Shown here piece by piece: positions 28,234-36,837 of a DNA stretch of 64,000 bases. The position numbers were made by a program, and so were the translations under genes. Position 1 is the first letter of the stretch. Each line of letters opens with the position of its first letter. Source of the DNA: Rahnella bruchi (GTDB taxonomy: Bacteria > Pseudomonadota > Gammaproteobacteria > Enterobacterales > Enterobacteriaceae); NCBI RefSeq assembly GCF_003614975.1, contig NZ_QZWI01000010.1, positions 120,517-184,516 on the forward strand, written 5' to 3'. Under the pieces are notes generated by a model, which was given only the letters and a program-made list of their open reading frames with translations, did not search any database and was not told the origin of the DNA.

Positions 28234-28899
28234 ATGTTTTATCGTTATGTCGTTATCTTCGTCATCATTATTTTGTGGTTAGGGTGTTCGATCAGCAGAA
28301 AAAAAACCAATATGATTGCGTCACACGCCACAGCGGCTTTCCATCGGGTCATTATCCCTGGGGGAGCACCGCAGACACGTGATGATTTGGTCGAACTTAG
28401 AACCGATCTCAAAGAACGTCTACATACCCATCCCACACAATTAAATTGCTGGATTTCTTTAGGGCAGGTGGGCATCGCGCTCAATGATTTTGACACTGCA
28501 TCCGAGGCATTTGCGTCTGCCTATCAATTAGACCCAAGAAACGTTGTCGCCAGAATAGGCTACGCCGAAGTATTGGCCCATTCCGCGGATCCTATAAAAA
28601 ACCATCAGGCGCAGCAGCTTCTGAATAATTTTATCGTCATAAGCCCTGACAAAACGGAATCCCTCAATATGCAAACGATGAGGGGTATTCAACAATGCCA
28701 TACCCAAAAAGCAATTATTGCCTGGAGGATTATGTCTCACTTCGAGCGGTTAGCAAGCAGCTCCCAGCTGATAATTGACAATCTTGTTTTGACCAAAAGA
28801 GTGCTGATTCTTTTACCGTTGAAATATTTTATTCATCCTGTTGCTGATATTCCCTGCCTACCTCCACTGTCTGCCATACACCAAAAGAAACCTGAGTAA
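28234..28899 (+). CDS. TPR protein, NrfG/CcmI-like
   Basis: Protein of 221 residues with an N-terminal membrane helix (MFYRYVVIFVIIILWLGCS) and tetratricopeptide repeats: HPTQLNCWISLGQVGIALNDFDTASEAFASAYQLDPRNVVARIGYAEVLA. This is the layout of NrfG and the C-terminal part of CcmH/CcmI, which hold apocytochromes for haem ligation. No other cytochrome c maturation gene is nearby. The part after about residue 145 drifts from the family pattern (GIQQCHTQKAIIAWRIM is still similar), so decay or a small frameshift is possible. ACGGAGAT precedes the ATG at 28234. Confidence 0.6.
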   Translation: MFYRYVVIFVIIILWLGCSISRKKTNMIASHATAAFHRVIIPGGAPQTRDDLVELRTDLKERLHTHPTQLNCWISLGQVGIALNDFDTASEAFASAYQLDPRNVVARIGYAEVLAHSADPIKNHQAQQLLNNFIVISPDKTESLNMQTMRGIQQCHTQKAIIAWRIMSHFERLASSSQLIIDNLVLTKRVLILLPLKYFIHPVADIPCLPPLSAIHQKKPE

Positions 28900-29422
28900 A
28901 TTGCTTTCATTTTTACAACCTAATAACACGCGAAGTGATCACCTCCCCACTCGTCGACTTCTGCGTGAGTGGCCGCTGGAAAAGGGTGCTGAATGCGCAA
29001 TAAACCAGCCAATATCTGCCTGCCTGAAACATGTATTTACTGGACTTTTCAATATGAAAACTTAGATAATTGTTAATTAATCCTTAAAATTCAAACACAT
29101 AAATATTTCATTGATCTAGATCAATAAATGATAATCATTCGCATTGTCATTATCGATCGATAGATCGATAATGATAGCCTGTGCCTATCATATTTCAAAT
29201 AACGATCGTTTATGTTGATCAATTCATATTTCATGTTGTAGTATCTCAACATCGAAATGAGTAATACGGTTTATCGTCTGTTTGTGAAGGGAATAAGATT
29301 GAATGGTGATATGAGAATTAGCTTTTTGGTATTTACCTCGTAGCACCACTCCTTACAGATTTGGCTTTTCTGGGTGTGAGAGGGAAAAGTCTTACACAGA
29401 GATAAACTATAAAAGTGAAGGT
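28900..29422. promoter_or_regulatory. Regulatory region upstream of the fimbrial regulator
   Basis: About 520 AT-rich bases without a supported gene but with dense symmetry: the palindrome TTGATCTAGATCAA (29111-29124), a Fur-box-like core TGATAATCATT (29129-29139; about 14 of 19 consensus positions over 29124-29142), a perfect 11-bp inverted repeat TCATTATCGAT/ATCGATAATGA (29147-29157/29164-29174) and ATGTTG/CAACAT (29233-29252). Iron and at least one other signal may control what follows. Confidence 0.55.
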
Positions 29423-30079
29423 ATGGAATCAAAGCAGGTATATCCATTACATTCAGGAGATGTAGGTTTTATGGACGAGAAAGTAACTTTTATAGGAAGA
29501 CGTAGCCTTCATAACTACGGTGTTTATTTACTGGCAGGAACCTATGCTTTTGAAAAAGGCAGGCTGCTGAATGTATGTGACATTGATAAACAGAATAAAA
29601 TTCGCGGCATTGTGGGGGTTCGAAAAAGTAGCCATGGGCTTGTTATTTTTTGTCCACCCAATGCTCAGGACCTGGCCTCCTGGTTGCTCATTTTTCTTCA
29701 ACTTTGTGATTTGCAGATAAACCATCTCGTCATTTTTTTGGAAGACAAGCAACGTATTCGAGAGGAACTTATTTCTCGACTCTTTTCCTGCCGAATAAGC
29801 GTGATTTATGACAATGATACCGTTCGTAATACGCAGGGAGCGATCCTGGCTGAAAATGGTGAGGGGCATTTTAACCGTCGACAGTCAGGATATCGTGATG
29901 AGAAATTGTCTGTGCGTGAAAGATCTGTGCTGAAGGGGTATTTATTGGGGTTAAAGGCTCATGAGATTGCCTATACTTTAGGTCTTTCGCCTAAAACAAT
30001 ATACAGCTACTACCATAACTGTATGGAAAAAATGGGCGTGCGGAATATTCGAAAACTTTCACTGTTATATAACTTGTAA
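29423..30079 (+). CDS. LuxR-type regulator of the fimbrial cluster
   Basis: Regulator of 218 residues. The C-terminal 60 residues are a LuxR/FixJ helix-turn-helix (LSVRERSVLKGYLLGLKAHEIAYTLGLSPKTIYSYYHNCMEKMGV, with the standard E...G....I...L..S..T). The N-terminal part is not a normal response-regulator receiver: no conserved phospho-Asp setting was seen. Such proteins are common beside fimbrial operons. It is on the same strand as, and 316 bases before, the chaperone gene. An alternative start lies at 29471. Confidence 0.75.
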   Translation: MESKQVYPLHSGDVGFMDEKVTFIGRRSLHNYGVYLLAGTYAFEKGRLLNVCDIDKQNKIRGIVGVRKSSHGLVIFCPPNAQDLASWLLIFLQLCDLQINHLVIFLEDKQRIREELISRLFSCRISVIYDNDTVRNTQGAILAENGEGHFNRRQSGYRDEKLSVRERSVLKGYLLGLKAHEIAYTLGLSPKTIYSYYHNCMEKMGVRNIRKLSLLYNL

Positions 30080-30395
30080 TGGGTAGCAAACCTACAATTG
30101 ATCTGCTGGGAAGCATCTCTCTATAATGGACATTCAGAGAGGCATACCCCAATGGTTTATGTTGGATGGAGTAAGTACGCGCCTTTATAATGCGTGTTTG
30201 AATATTGTTTTTTAAAATCGACTCATTGATTTTAATCAATGCGGCCACGCGTTGTCTTTTTATTGTAATTATTTTATTTTTGCCTATCAGTATGGGCTAA
30301 TTAATTTTTCCGGAAAGCATTCTTTTTTTTGAAGAATGTGTGAAATTCATTAATTATTTAATTGAGTAATATATTCTATTAAAGCTTTTTCAATC
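30080..30395. promoter_or_regulatory. Promoter region of the fimbrial operon
   Basis: AT-rich 315 bases between regulator and chaperone genes. No gene supported. T-rich and A-rich runs typical of H-NS-bound, regulator-dependent fimbrial promoters are evident near 30230-30390. Confidence 0.4.
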
Positions 30396-31154
30396 ATGGA
30401 TAGAAAAATGAAGAATATTCCATCAATACGTTATCTTCTTAAGTTAATCGTTGGCGCTGCCTCTATTTCAGCTTTTTCAGCGTCCGCAGGCATGACGGTT
30501 TATCCGATGGAAACGGCTGTTGGGGAAACGGGTTCTGCACAAATTAGGGTGATGTCTCAGGACGATAAGGTTCAGTTTATTCGGATCACGGTGAAAAAGA
30601 TTACCGAACCCGGGACAAAGAATGAAAAGGAAATTCCGGCCGGCGTTGCCGACCAAAGTGCCCTGGTTGTCACACCTCAAAAATTGGCCCTGACACCCGG
30701 TGGAGAGCGGATTGTCAGACTGGTCTCTCTTTTTCCACCTACAAAAGAAGCCACCTGGCGCGTCTATTTCGAAAGTGTGTCAGAAGAGGTTTTCGATGGG
30801 CATAGTCAAACAAGCGAGCCCGTGCACAGCTCCGCCGATGTGGGGGTCAGTGTGGTCTGGGGAGCGCTCATTCATGTCGCCCCGGTCAACCCCTGGGTAA
30901 GCTTGAAATATAAGCCTGCCTCTGACGTCATTATTAATGAGGGAACCGTACGCGTACCTATTAAAGAGTTCGGGACATGTACCTCGGGTAATAACTGTGT
31001 TTGGAAAACCCTGAAAGCCACAATTTATCCAGGCACGGAGGTTCATCTGCCAAAAATGATTTTGACTGCCGGCAAGACCTATCGGATTAAATATTTTGAT
31101 TGGATAAAAAATAGCAACCAGGAAATCGAATTACCTGCCACGCAGGTGAAATAA
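30396..31154 (+). CDS. CS1-type (alpha) fimbrial chaperone
   Basis: Periplasmic chaperone of 252 residues for CS1/class 5 pilins (CooB/CfaA type). A signal peptide (about residues 5-31, ending SASA) precedes the mature start GMTVYPMETAVGETGSAQIRVMS. The Arg/edge-strand block ALVVTPQKLALTPGGERIVRLVSL corresponds to the donor strand that completes the pilin fold. Two Cys near the end (FGTCTSGNNCVWK) could form a disulfide. The ATG at 30408 is another possible start. It is first in the order chaperone, major pilin, usher, the CS1 order. Confidence 0.88.
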   Translation: MDRKMKNIPSIRYLLKLIVGAASISAFSASAGMTVYPMETAVGETGSAQIRVMSQDDKVQFIRITVKKITEPGTKNEKEIPAGVADQSALVVTPQKLALTPGGERIVRLVSLFPPTKEATWRVYFESVSEEVFDGHSQTSEPVHSSADVGVSVVWGALIHVAPVNPWVSLKYKPASDVIINEGTVRVPIKEFGTCTSGNNCVWKTLKATIYPGTEVHLPKMILTAGKTYRIKYFDWIKNSNQEIELPATQVK

Positions 31155-31156
31155 CC

Positions 31157-31173
31157 CCCTTTCGGAGAAAGGG
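31157..31173 (+). other. Hairpin between chaperone and pilin genes
   Basis: CCCTTTC-GGA-GAAAGGG, a perfect 7-bp stem directly after the chaperone stop. It may protect the pilin mRNA after processing. Confidence 0.5.
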
Positions 31174-31205
31174 AAATTAGCACGACTCTACTAAGGAAAA
31201 ATACC

Positions 31206-31709
31206 ATGAAAATGTTGCCAACAATGGCACTTTGCTCTGCCGCTATGCTGACCGCTTTTGCCGCAAATGCCTTCCAGGCCGATATTACTGTTGTCGCCGA
31301 TATTGACCCGACAGTGTCTATTACCGGTGGCGATGGTACGGCTTTGCCAGATACCCTGCCGATGCTTTATAAGCCAGGGCGCGGTCTGGATCCGATCAAT
31401 AAACAAATTAAGCTGTGGTCAAACTCCACAGATAAAAACCTCACCGTGGCATTGGCATCAAATCCGCTTCTGACTTCTCCAGATGCAACCAAGAATATTC
31501 CGCTCAGCGTCTCGCTTGACGGAAAGCCGCTTGGCACGACGGCCACCACGTTTGAATATGCGTCAACCTTCCCATCCGGTATTGCGAATGGTTCACGTGT
31601 CATGCCACTGGTCATCTCCCAGACCACGCGTGAAGTGGTGACAGAACAAGGCAAGTACAGCGGTCTGGTCAGCATTATCGTCTCCCAGGCGACCACTCCA
31701 ACGCCGTAA
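31206..31709 (+). CDS. CS1-type major fimbrial subunit
   Basis: Pilin of 167 residues, the shaft protein of a CS1-like fimbria. A signal peptide (MKMLPTMALCSAAMLTAFAANA) is cut before FQADITVVADIDPTVSIT, the N-terminal donor strand. The family pattern LPMLYKPGRGLDPINKQIKLWSNSTDKNLTVALA follows. There is no Cys, as in CS1 pilins. It lies between an upstream stability hairpin and a downstream attenuator, which fits higher output of pilin than of usher. Confidence 0.9.
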   Translation: MKMLPTMALCSAAMLTAFAANAFQADITVVADIDPTVSITGGDGTALPDTLPMLYKPGRGLDPINKQIKLWSNSTDKNLTVALASNPLLTSPDATKNIPLSVSLDGKPLGTTATTFEYASTFPSGIANGSRVMPLVISQTTREVVTEQGKYSGLVSIIVSQATTPTP

Positions 31710-31737
31710 TAATTTATTCCATTTCACGTTTTATCCA

Positions 31738-31768
31738 TACAGGCGGGGATCTTTCCGCCTGTATTTTT
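31738..31768 (+). terminator. Attenuating terminator between pilin and usher
   Basis: TACAGGCGG / CCGCCTGTA, 9 bp, with an 8-base loop and five T: a canonical intrinsic terminator inside the operon. Partial read-through would give much pilin and little usher mRNA. Confidence 0.8.
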
Positions 31769-31782
31769 GGGAGACCACAGGG

Positions 31783-34575
31783 ATGTATAGCTTCAGGAGA
31801 GGTCCGTGTTTATCAGTCTTAGCCGCTTTGGTGTTAGCGGGCATAGCGGCCAATGCACATGCTGGCGTAAACGTTCCGCCGGGTTTTGAAGATTTGGCTC
31901 GGGGGCAGCAGCTGTGGCTGGATGTTTCCTTATACGGTGAACCGATGGGATTGTTTCAGCTCAAAGTCGATCTGGACAACGTCACATTCCAGAAACCGGA
32001 CGATCTGATGGCAGTCATCAAGGAAAAGTATAATAACGACCCGGCACTTGCGAGGCTGCTGGCCATGTCCCTTCGTGCGCCGCTTAAGCGTAATGACAAT
32101 TTGTCATGCAAGACGACCGGGAAAACCGAAGGGTGTGACTTTATCGCTACCAAAACGGTGGCCGTGATTTATGATGAAAACAATGCAAAGCTCAGTCTCT
32201 TTCTGCCTGCGCATTATCTTCCTCGTGAACAAATCCCCGACATATATTATCAGGCTACCCCTGAAAGCAGCCGGGCCCTTATTCACCAGCAAAATCTTAA
32301 CTTTGTCGCTGACCAGGACTTTCAGTCCGCCTCGGTCCAGGGTAATGGCACGCTGGGGGTCACACAAAATGGCTATGCGAACCTTGACTGGTTGTGGCAG
32401 GGGCAGCGTTATCGCACGGAAAGCCAGCAACATGCGCAGGTGAATAACGCGTATTTCCGGCAGGACTTCCTCAAACGCATGTACGTGCAGGGCGGTGTCA
32501 TGGATTCCCGTGACATCTTCAGTAACGCAGGCGGCAATATCAATCTGAGCTTATTGCCTATTGGCCGGATCCAAGGGCTAAGAACAGGCTCAACCCAAGC
32601 CTGGGTTAACCAAAGTCAGGTTTCACGGGGAACCCCCGTCACGGTCTTCTTATCGACAGACTCACGTGTCGATGCGTACCGCAATGGTCAGCTGTTGTCC
32701 TCTTTTTATCTTAAGGCGGGCATGCAGAAACTCGATACGCGCGCCTTTCCGACGGGCAGTTACACTGTCACGCTCAGGATTTATGAAAGTAACCAGCTGG
32801 TCAGAACGCAGACGGTACCCTATACCGGGACGGGTGACCCGCAACAGAATACGTTTGAGTGGTTTCTCCAGGGGGGACGCCTGGACACGGAAGAGGGCTA
32901 TCAACGCGATGGTAACCCGCCTGTCATCCAGGGAGGTGTCAGGATCCCGCTATCCACCGGGCTGTCACTGACACTTGGCAGCACCCTCTTAAAAGACGTT
33001 CAGTATTATGAGGCAGCCGCCGACTGGAGCCATGGTTTCAGCAGTGGCCCGCTGGACGGTTTGCTCACCTCCCGGGCCAGCTTCCTCTACGGCAGTGATG
33101 GCTCACGCGGGAATATGCAGCAAGTGACTTACAGTGACGGCTTTTCCCTGAGCTTTTATCGTTCGGCGATGATGGCCCCGGACTGTGATAGCTCAGGCGA
33201 CAGTCAGCATTACGGAAGCTACAGCGGTTGCAGCGAAAGCACCAGCCTGACGTTCTCCGTCCCCGTCCATCAGTGGTATCTCAACTTAGGCTACTCCCTG
33301 GAAAATAACCAGGGGCGGTATGTCTATCGTAACCAGCTGCCCGTCGACGACGAGGGCGTTCGTGACGGCGCACCTTGGGACAGGATCTACTTTTCTCGCT
33401 ATAGGAGCCAAACGTGGCAGGCCGGTGTCAGCCGGTATTTCTCAGTGGCGGGCATCAATATCAACAGCAACCTCAACGCATTCGTCCGTAACAACACGGG
33501 ATACACCGCCAAGGACAAGGGGATATTTCTGAGCATGAACATGTCGTTTAATGGAAACAACGGTATCAATGGCAGACACAGTACCTCTTCCTTAGGGGCG
33601 AGCTGGCAGCATAGCAAACGCGACGAGGACCGGCTGGGATACAACATGGCGTACAGTCGTTACCTGGATGAAGGCGGAGAAAACGAACTCGGTGCCGCCG
33701 TGAGTGGGATCAATACCGACTCGTCTACCTTATCGGCCTATGCCCGCTCTGGCGGACAATTGGGAAATGGTTCACTGACGGTAAGCGATGCCTGGAACCG
33801 GGATTACGGTGGTCATTCCCTTAGCACGAGCGGGAATTACAGTTCGTCAGTGGCGCTCGGTCAGGGCGGATTTTACTGGGGACGCTGGGGAGATGGCACG
33901 CCATCCTCAGCTTTTACCGTCGGCGTTGATACACCAGAGGATGAGGGTGAAGGAGCAAGAGTGAATGTCGCCGTGGACGGCAGTGGTCAGGCGGATGTCA
34001 GGGGAAACAGCCGGGCCCTCTTTACCGTACCCGGTTTTCGGGAAAGCACGCTAAGGGTGACCGAATCCGTGGGCGTCACCGAAGGGGCGGGCAGCGCAAT
34101 TAATCGCGGTGCCGGCACGCGTTCTGTGTTCATGCAACCGGGGAGAATGTACCGCCGCGATGTCGGCATCACCACCCATTACACCTGGCTGGGCAGAATG
34201 CTCGACAGTGCCAGCCGCCCCCTGGAGGGCGGGATCCCGCTGAATGTGGCGTCCTGGACGCCGCTCGGGCAGGGGGGATTCCTGATGGAAACAACACAGT
34301 TGCTCAAGGTGGTGTTTGTGATGAAAGACAGCGAGTTCTGGCGGTGCGGTCTTAAGGTGAAATCCATGCGTGACGTGGTGCGCTGGACGGGCACCTCGCT
34401 GTGTACCAACACGACGATGGCGAAGCTGACCGAGGGTAAAGAGTTTTACTGGAGGGGAATGAATAACCGCGGCATACAGCGTCGGGTAGCCCGCTTTCAG
34501 TCACGCCGGAGAAGAACGTCAGTCATCCTGCACCTGCACCTGCACCTGCACCTGCACCTGCCGCGGGCGCCGTGA
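31783..34575 (+). CDS. CS1-type fimbrial outer-membrane usher (C-terminal end frameshifted)
   Basis: Outer-membrane usher of about 905 genuine residues, CooC/TcfC type. Signal peptide (about residues 1-27), N-terminal domain VNVPPGFEDLARGQQLWLDVSLYGEPMG, beta-barrel, then the C-terminal domain ending FYWRGMNNRGIQRRVARFQ. After that the frame becomes basic and low in complexity (SRRRRTSV and a His-Leu repeat). In the -1 frame the sequence continues as VTPEKNVSHPAPAPA into the thioredoxin-like protein, so a one-base deletion, a sequencing error or programmed slippage near 34495-34500 is likely. No tip adhesin (CooD-like) gene follows, unlike other CS1 operons. Confidence 0.88.
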   Translation: MYSFRRGPCLSVLAALVLAGIAANAHAGVNVPPGFEDLARGQQLWLDVSLYGEPMGLFQLKVDLDNVTFQKPDDLMAVIKEKYNNDPALARLLAMSLRAPLKRNDNLSCKTTGKTEGCDFIATKTVAVIYDENNAKLSLFLPAHYLPREQIPDIYYQATPESSRALIHQQNLNFVADQDFQSASVQGNGTLGVTQNGYANLDWLWQGQRYRTESQQHAQVNNAYFRQDFLKRMYVQGGVMDSRDIFSNAGGNINLSLLPIGRIQGLRTGSTQAWVNQSQVSRGTPVTVFLSTDSRVDAYRNGQLLSSFYLKAGMQKLDTRAFPTGSYTVTLRIYESNQLVRTQTVPYTGTGDPQQNTFEWFLQGGRLDTEEGYQRDGNPPVIQGGVRIPLSTGLSLTLGSTLLKDVQYYEAAADWSHGFSSGPLDGLLTSRASFLYGSDGSRGNMQQVTYSDGFSLSFYRSAMMAPDCDSSGDSQHYGSYSGCSESTSLTFSVPVHQWYLNLGYSLENNQGRYVYRNQLPVDDEGVRDGAPWDRIYFSRYRSQTWQAGVSRYFSVAGININSNLNAFVRNNTGYTAKDKGIFLSMNMSFNGNNGINGRHSTSSLGASWQHSKRDEDRLGYNMAYSRYLDEGGENELGAAVSGINTDSSTLSAYARSGGQLGNGSLTVSDAWNRDYGGHSLSTSGNYSSSVALGQGGFYWGRWGDGTPSSAFTVGVDTPEDEGEGARVNVAVDGSGQADVRGNSRALFTVPGFRESTLRVTESVGVTEGAGSAINRGAGTRSVFMQPGRMYRRDVGITTHYTWLGRMLDSASRPLEGGIPLNVASWTPLGQGGFLMETTQLLKVVFVMKDSEFWRCGLKVKSMRDVVRWTGTSLCTNTTMAKLTEGKEFYWRGMNNRGIQRRVARFQSRRRRTSVILHLHLHLHLHLPRAP
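34524..34562 (+). repeat. Hexanucleotide tandem repeat (CCTGCA)n
   Basis: Five consecutive units of CCTGCA from about 34527, then CCTGCC. In the frame of the downstream protein it encodes a Pro-Ala linker (HPAPAPAPAPAPAAGA); in the usher frame it would give His-Leu. As the unit is a multiple of three, slippage changes linker length but not frame. Confidence 0.9.
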
Positions 34576-35354
34576 TTTATCCTTCTGAGGACGTCGCAAA
34601 GGCTGAAGGGAAGACACCATGTCCTGTTGCAGCGAACAAATTTACTGCCTCACAGCAGGCCGAGATTGAAAAAATCATGTCCGACTACCTGGTTGCGCAC
34701 CCTGAAATTCTGGTCAAGGCGGGGGAGACACTGCAGGCACAGCAGGCGGCGCAACGAAAAGTGGCGATGGCGCAGGCGGCGTTCGAAAATTATACCGAGC
34801 TGACTGCCGACCCCGATACCCCATCCTATGGACCTGCGGATGCAAAAGTGGTCGTGGTGACATTCTTTGATTATCAGTCTGTCTGGAGCCACCGATTGTC
34901 TTATGAAATCGACAGAGTGATGAAGTCTAACCCTGATGTCCGCGTCGCGTTTAAGGAATGGCCGATATTGGGGGCGCGCTGGCCGGCTTCTGTCGAAGCG
35001 GCACGAACCGGGCTGCAAATCTGGTATCAAAAGGGGCAAAATGCCTATCTGGATTACTACCATGGCCTGTTTGCTATTGGGCACACGGAAGGAGAACTGA
35101 CGACAGCCGATATCCGCAAAGTGAGCTCGGAAGTGAAGCTCAACACTAAGAAAGCGAAGGACGTGGACGCCGTACTGGAAAGAAACGACATACTCTCACA
35201 CAAGGTCGGGTTTAGCGGGACGCCCGCCGTACTCGTGATGCCGGTGGTAGGTGGAGATGTGAACACCATCACGGTCATACCGGGCTATCCGTCAGAGGGC
35301 GAGCTTCAGGCCGCGGTGAAGCTTGCACGGGAAGGGAAAAAAGTGGTGAATTGA
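34572..35354 (+). CDS. DsbA/ScsC-like thioredoxin-fold protein without CxxC
   Basis: About 260 residues, frame open from 34467. The DsbA/ScsC/BdbD pattern is clear: an N-terminal helix (FTASQQAEIEKIMSDYLVAHPEILVKAGETLQAQQ), the strand VVVVTFFDYQ, a helical insertion, and the cis-Pro loop GFSGTPAVLVM. Where the family has C-x-x-C after FFDYQ, this protein has SVWS, so both active-site Cys are Ser and it cannot do thiol exchange. No ribosome-binding site precedes the GTG at 34572; together with the Pro-Ala linker upstream this suggests it was, or is, made as a C-terminal extension of the usher. Confidence 0.8.
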   Translation: MIYPSEDVAKAEGKTPCPVAANKFTASQQAEIEKIMSDYLVAHPEILVKAGETLQAQQAAQRKVAMAQAAFENYTELTADPDTPSYGPADAKVVVVTFFDYQSVWSHRLSYEIDRVMKSNPDVRVAFKEWPILGARWPASVEAARTGLQIWYQKGQNAYLDYYHGLFAIGHTEGELTTADIRKVSSEVKLNTKKAKDVDAVLERNDILSHKVGFSGTPAVLVMPVVGGDVNTITVIPGYPSEGELQAAVKLAREGKKVVN

Positions 35355-35393
35355 CGGCGTTTTGTCGCCACTACCTAGCTTAGGAAAGCAACC

Positions 35394-35434
35394 GCCAGGA
35401 AGCCCGCTATCTGCTGATGGCAAAGCTTCCTGGC
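35394..35434. other. 10-bp inverted repeat after the fimbrial operon
   Basis: GCCAGGAAGC (35394-35403) and GCTTCCTGGC (35425-35434), with a second palindrome GTGACGTCAC next to it (35436-35445). No T tract. It may end the operon with help, or be a protein site between the convergent genes. Confidence 0.45.
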
Positions 35435-35539
35435 GAGTGACGTCACCCCCCTTACACAAGATGTGTTTGTGAGGGTAAAAATTCTCCTCCACCCTTAGAA
35501 AAGGAACAGGGCACAATGACGGCGACCCGCCTGTTGTGC

Positions 35540-36253
35540 TTAAAATACGCTACTCCAGATATGCGAAATGGGCATCGCAAGAACCAGAGCGGGCAGCATA
35601 TTTGCCACGGGGAACACCTTGATGCCGCAAATACGAAAACCAGTGGCCACCATCAATACCCCGCCCACGGCTGAGAAGTCCGCCTGCATTTCCGGTGAGG
35701 TAAAGGGAAGAATAAAGATGGCCCCGTAGGCCAGCACTAACTGAATGATCAATTGAGGGACACAGATTAACGACACCGCTACACCCAGGGTCGTAGCAAA
35801 GATACCGGCGGTGAACAAATCGAGAAAGGATTTTGCAATGAGTACACTGGCATCACCGGTCATCCCTTCATGCATCGAACCGAAAATACCCGTTCCGCTG
35901 GCACAAAACAGCACGATGATCGCCACATAGCTTTGCAGAAATTTTTCATCCGATTCGCCTGCGCTCGATTTCGAAAACACCGACGCGATGCCCCGTGCCT
36001 TTCCGCCCAGAATGGCAATGCCTTTTTCGAGATAAATTAATTCACCTATCAGTGCGCCAAGAATGATGGAAAGCACCATTACGGGCATGTGACTGACTTT
36101 CATCACCAGGATCACACCCATGCACATCGATGCCACACCAAACATGAGAGGCATGGAGACGCGCAACCGTTCAGGTAATCGCGTGCCCAGTACTGCGCCT
36201 ACCCCCCCTCCGATGAGCACGGCAGAACCATTGATAAAGGGACCGATGATCAT
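35540..36253 (-). CDS. DUF554 membrane protein
   Basis: Inner-membrane protein of 237 residues, DUF554 (YqgA/YdfK) family, with about seven membrane helices and glycine-rich starts (GPFINGSAVLIGGGVGAVLGTRLPE). The family's function is not settled; a transport role has been proposed. Here it is the last gene of the UbiD/UbiX operon and its start overlaps the UbiX stop by 4 bases (ATGA), so it is co-translated with the decarboxylase genes. Export or import of an aromatic acid or its product is an attractive but untested idea. Confidence 0.8.
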   Translation of the reverse strand: MIIGPFINGSAVLIGGGVGAVLGTRLPERLRVSMPLMFGVASMCMGVILVMKVSHMPVMVLSIILGALIGELIYLEKGIAILGGKARGIASVFSKSSAGESDEKFLQSYVAIIVLFCASGTGIFGSMHEGMTGDASVLIAKSFLDLFTAGIFATTLGVAVSLICVPQLIIQLVLAYGAIFILPFTSPEMQADFSAVGGVLMVATGFRICGIKVFPVANMLPALVLAMPISHIWSSVF

Positions 36254-36837
36254 ATTATTTTATCCTTTTGACTCAATGAAATATCTTTCCCCCAGCGTGG
36301 CATGCCCTCGCACTCAACATTCAAAAGGCTAAGCGCGCGTGCCGCACTGTGGCGTATGATTTCGTCAACACTCTGTGGTTTGGCATACAGGGCAGGAACA
36401 GGGGGGAAAATGATCCCCCCCGCCTCTGTCACGTGTAACATGTTACGAATATGACCCATGTGAAGGGGCGTTTCTCGCACCATGAGCACCAACTTGCGTC
36501 TTTCTTTCAGAATGACATCAGCCGCTCTGGTCAGCAGGTTGGGTGTGATCCCGTTGGCAATCGCCGCCAGCGAGTGCATGGAGCAGGGCGCGATGATCAT
36601 ACCCATCGTTTGGAAAGACCCGCTCGCTATGGCACACCCGATGTCTGTATTGGAGTACACCACATCGGCGAGGGCATTGACGTCTTCCTCACTTAAGGGG
36701 GTTTCATGCTCCCGATTTATGTGCCCGGCAGCGGAAATCACCAGATGGCTTTCAACATGCATCTGACGCAGCAGGCGGAGCACTTCCACCCCGTACCGAA
36801 AACCCGAGGCACCGCTAATGCCGACAACGACCCTCAT
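36250..36837 (-). CDS. UbiX-family flavin prenyltransferase
   Basis: Cytoplasmic enzyme of 195 residues that attaches a dimethylallyl group to FMN and so makes the prenylated flavin needed by UbiD-type decarboxylases. Visible motifs: GISGASGFRYG at the N terminus, GSFQTMGMIIAPCSMHSLAAIA, and RKLVLMVRETPLHMGHIRNM. It shares one base with the UbiD stop upstream, so the pair is made together. This version probably serves the neighbouring decarboxylase and not ubiquinone synthesis. Confidence 0.9.
   Translation of the reverse strand: MRVVVGISGASGFRYGVEVLRLLRQMHVESHLVISAAGHINREHETPLSEEDVNALADVVYSNTDIGCAIASGSFQTMGMIIAPCSMHSLAAIANGITPNLLTRAADVILKERRKLVLMVRETPLHMGHIRNMLHVTEAGGIIFPPVPALYAKPQSVDEIIRHSAARALSLLNVECEGMPRWGKDISLSQKDKII

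Noticed and set aside
34524..34562. Phase-variable frameshift by the CCTGCA repeat
   Set aside because: The unit is six bases, so slippage keeps the frame; the frameshift lies upstream of the repeat.
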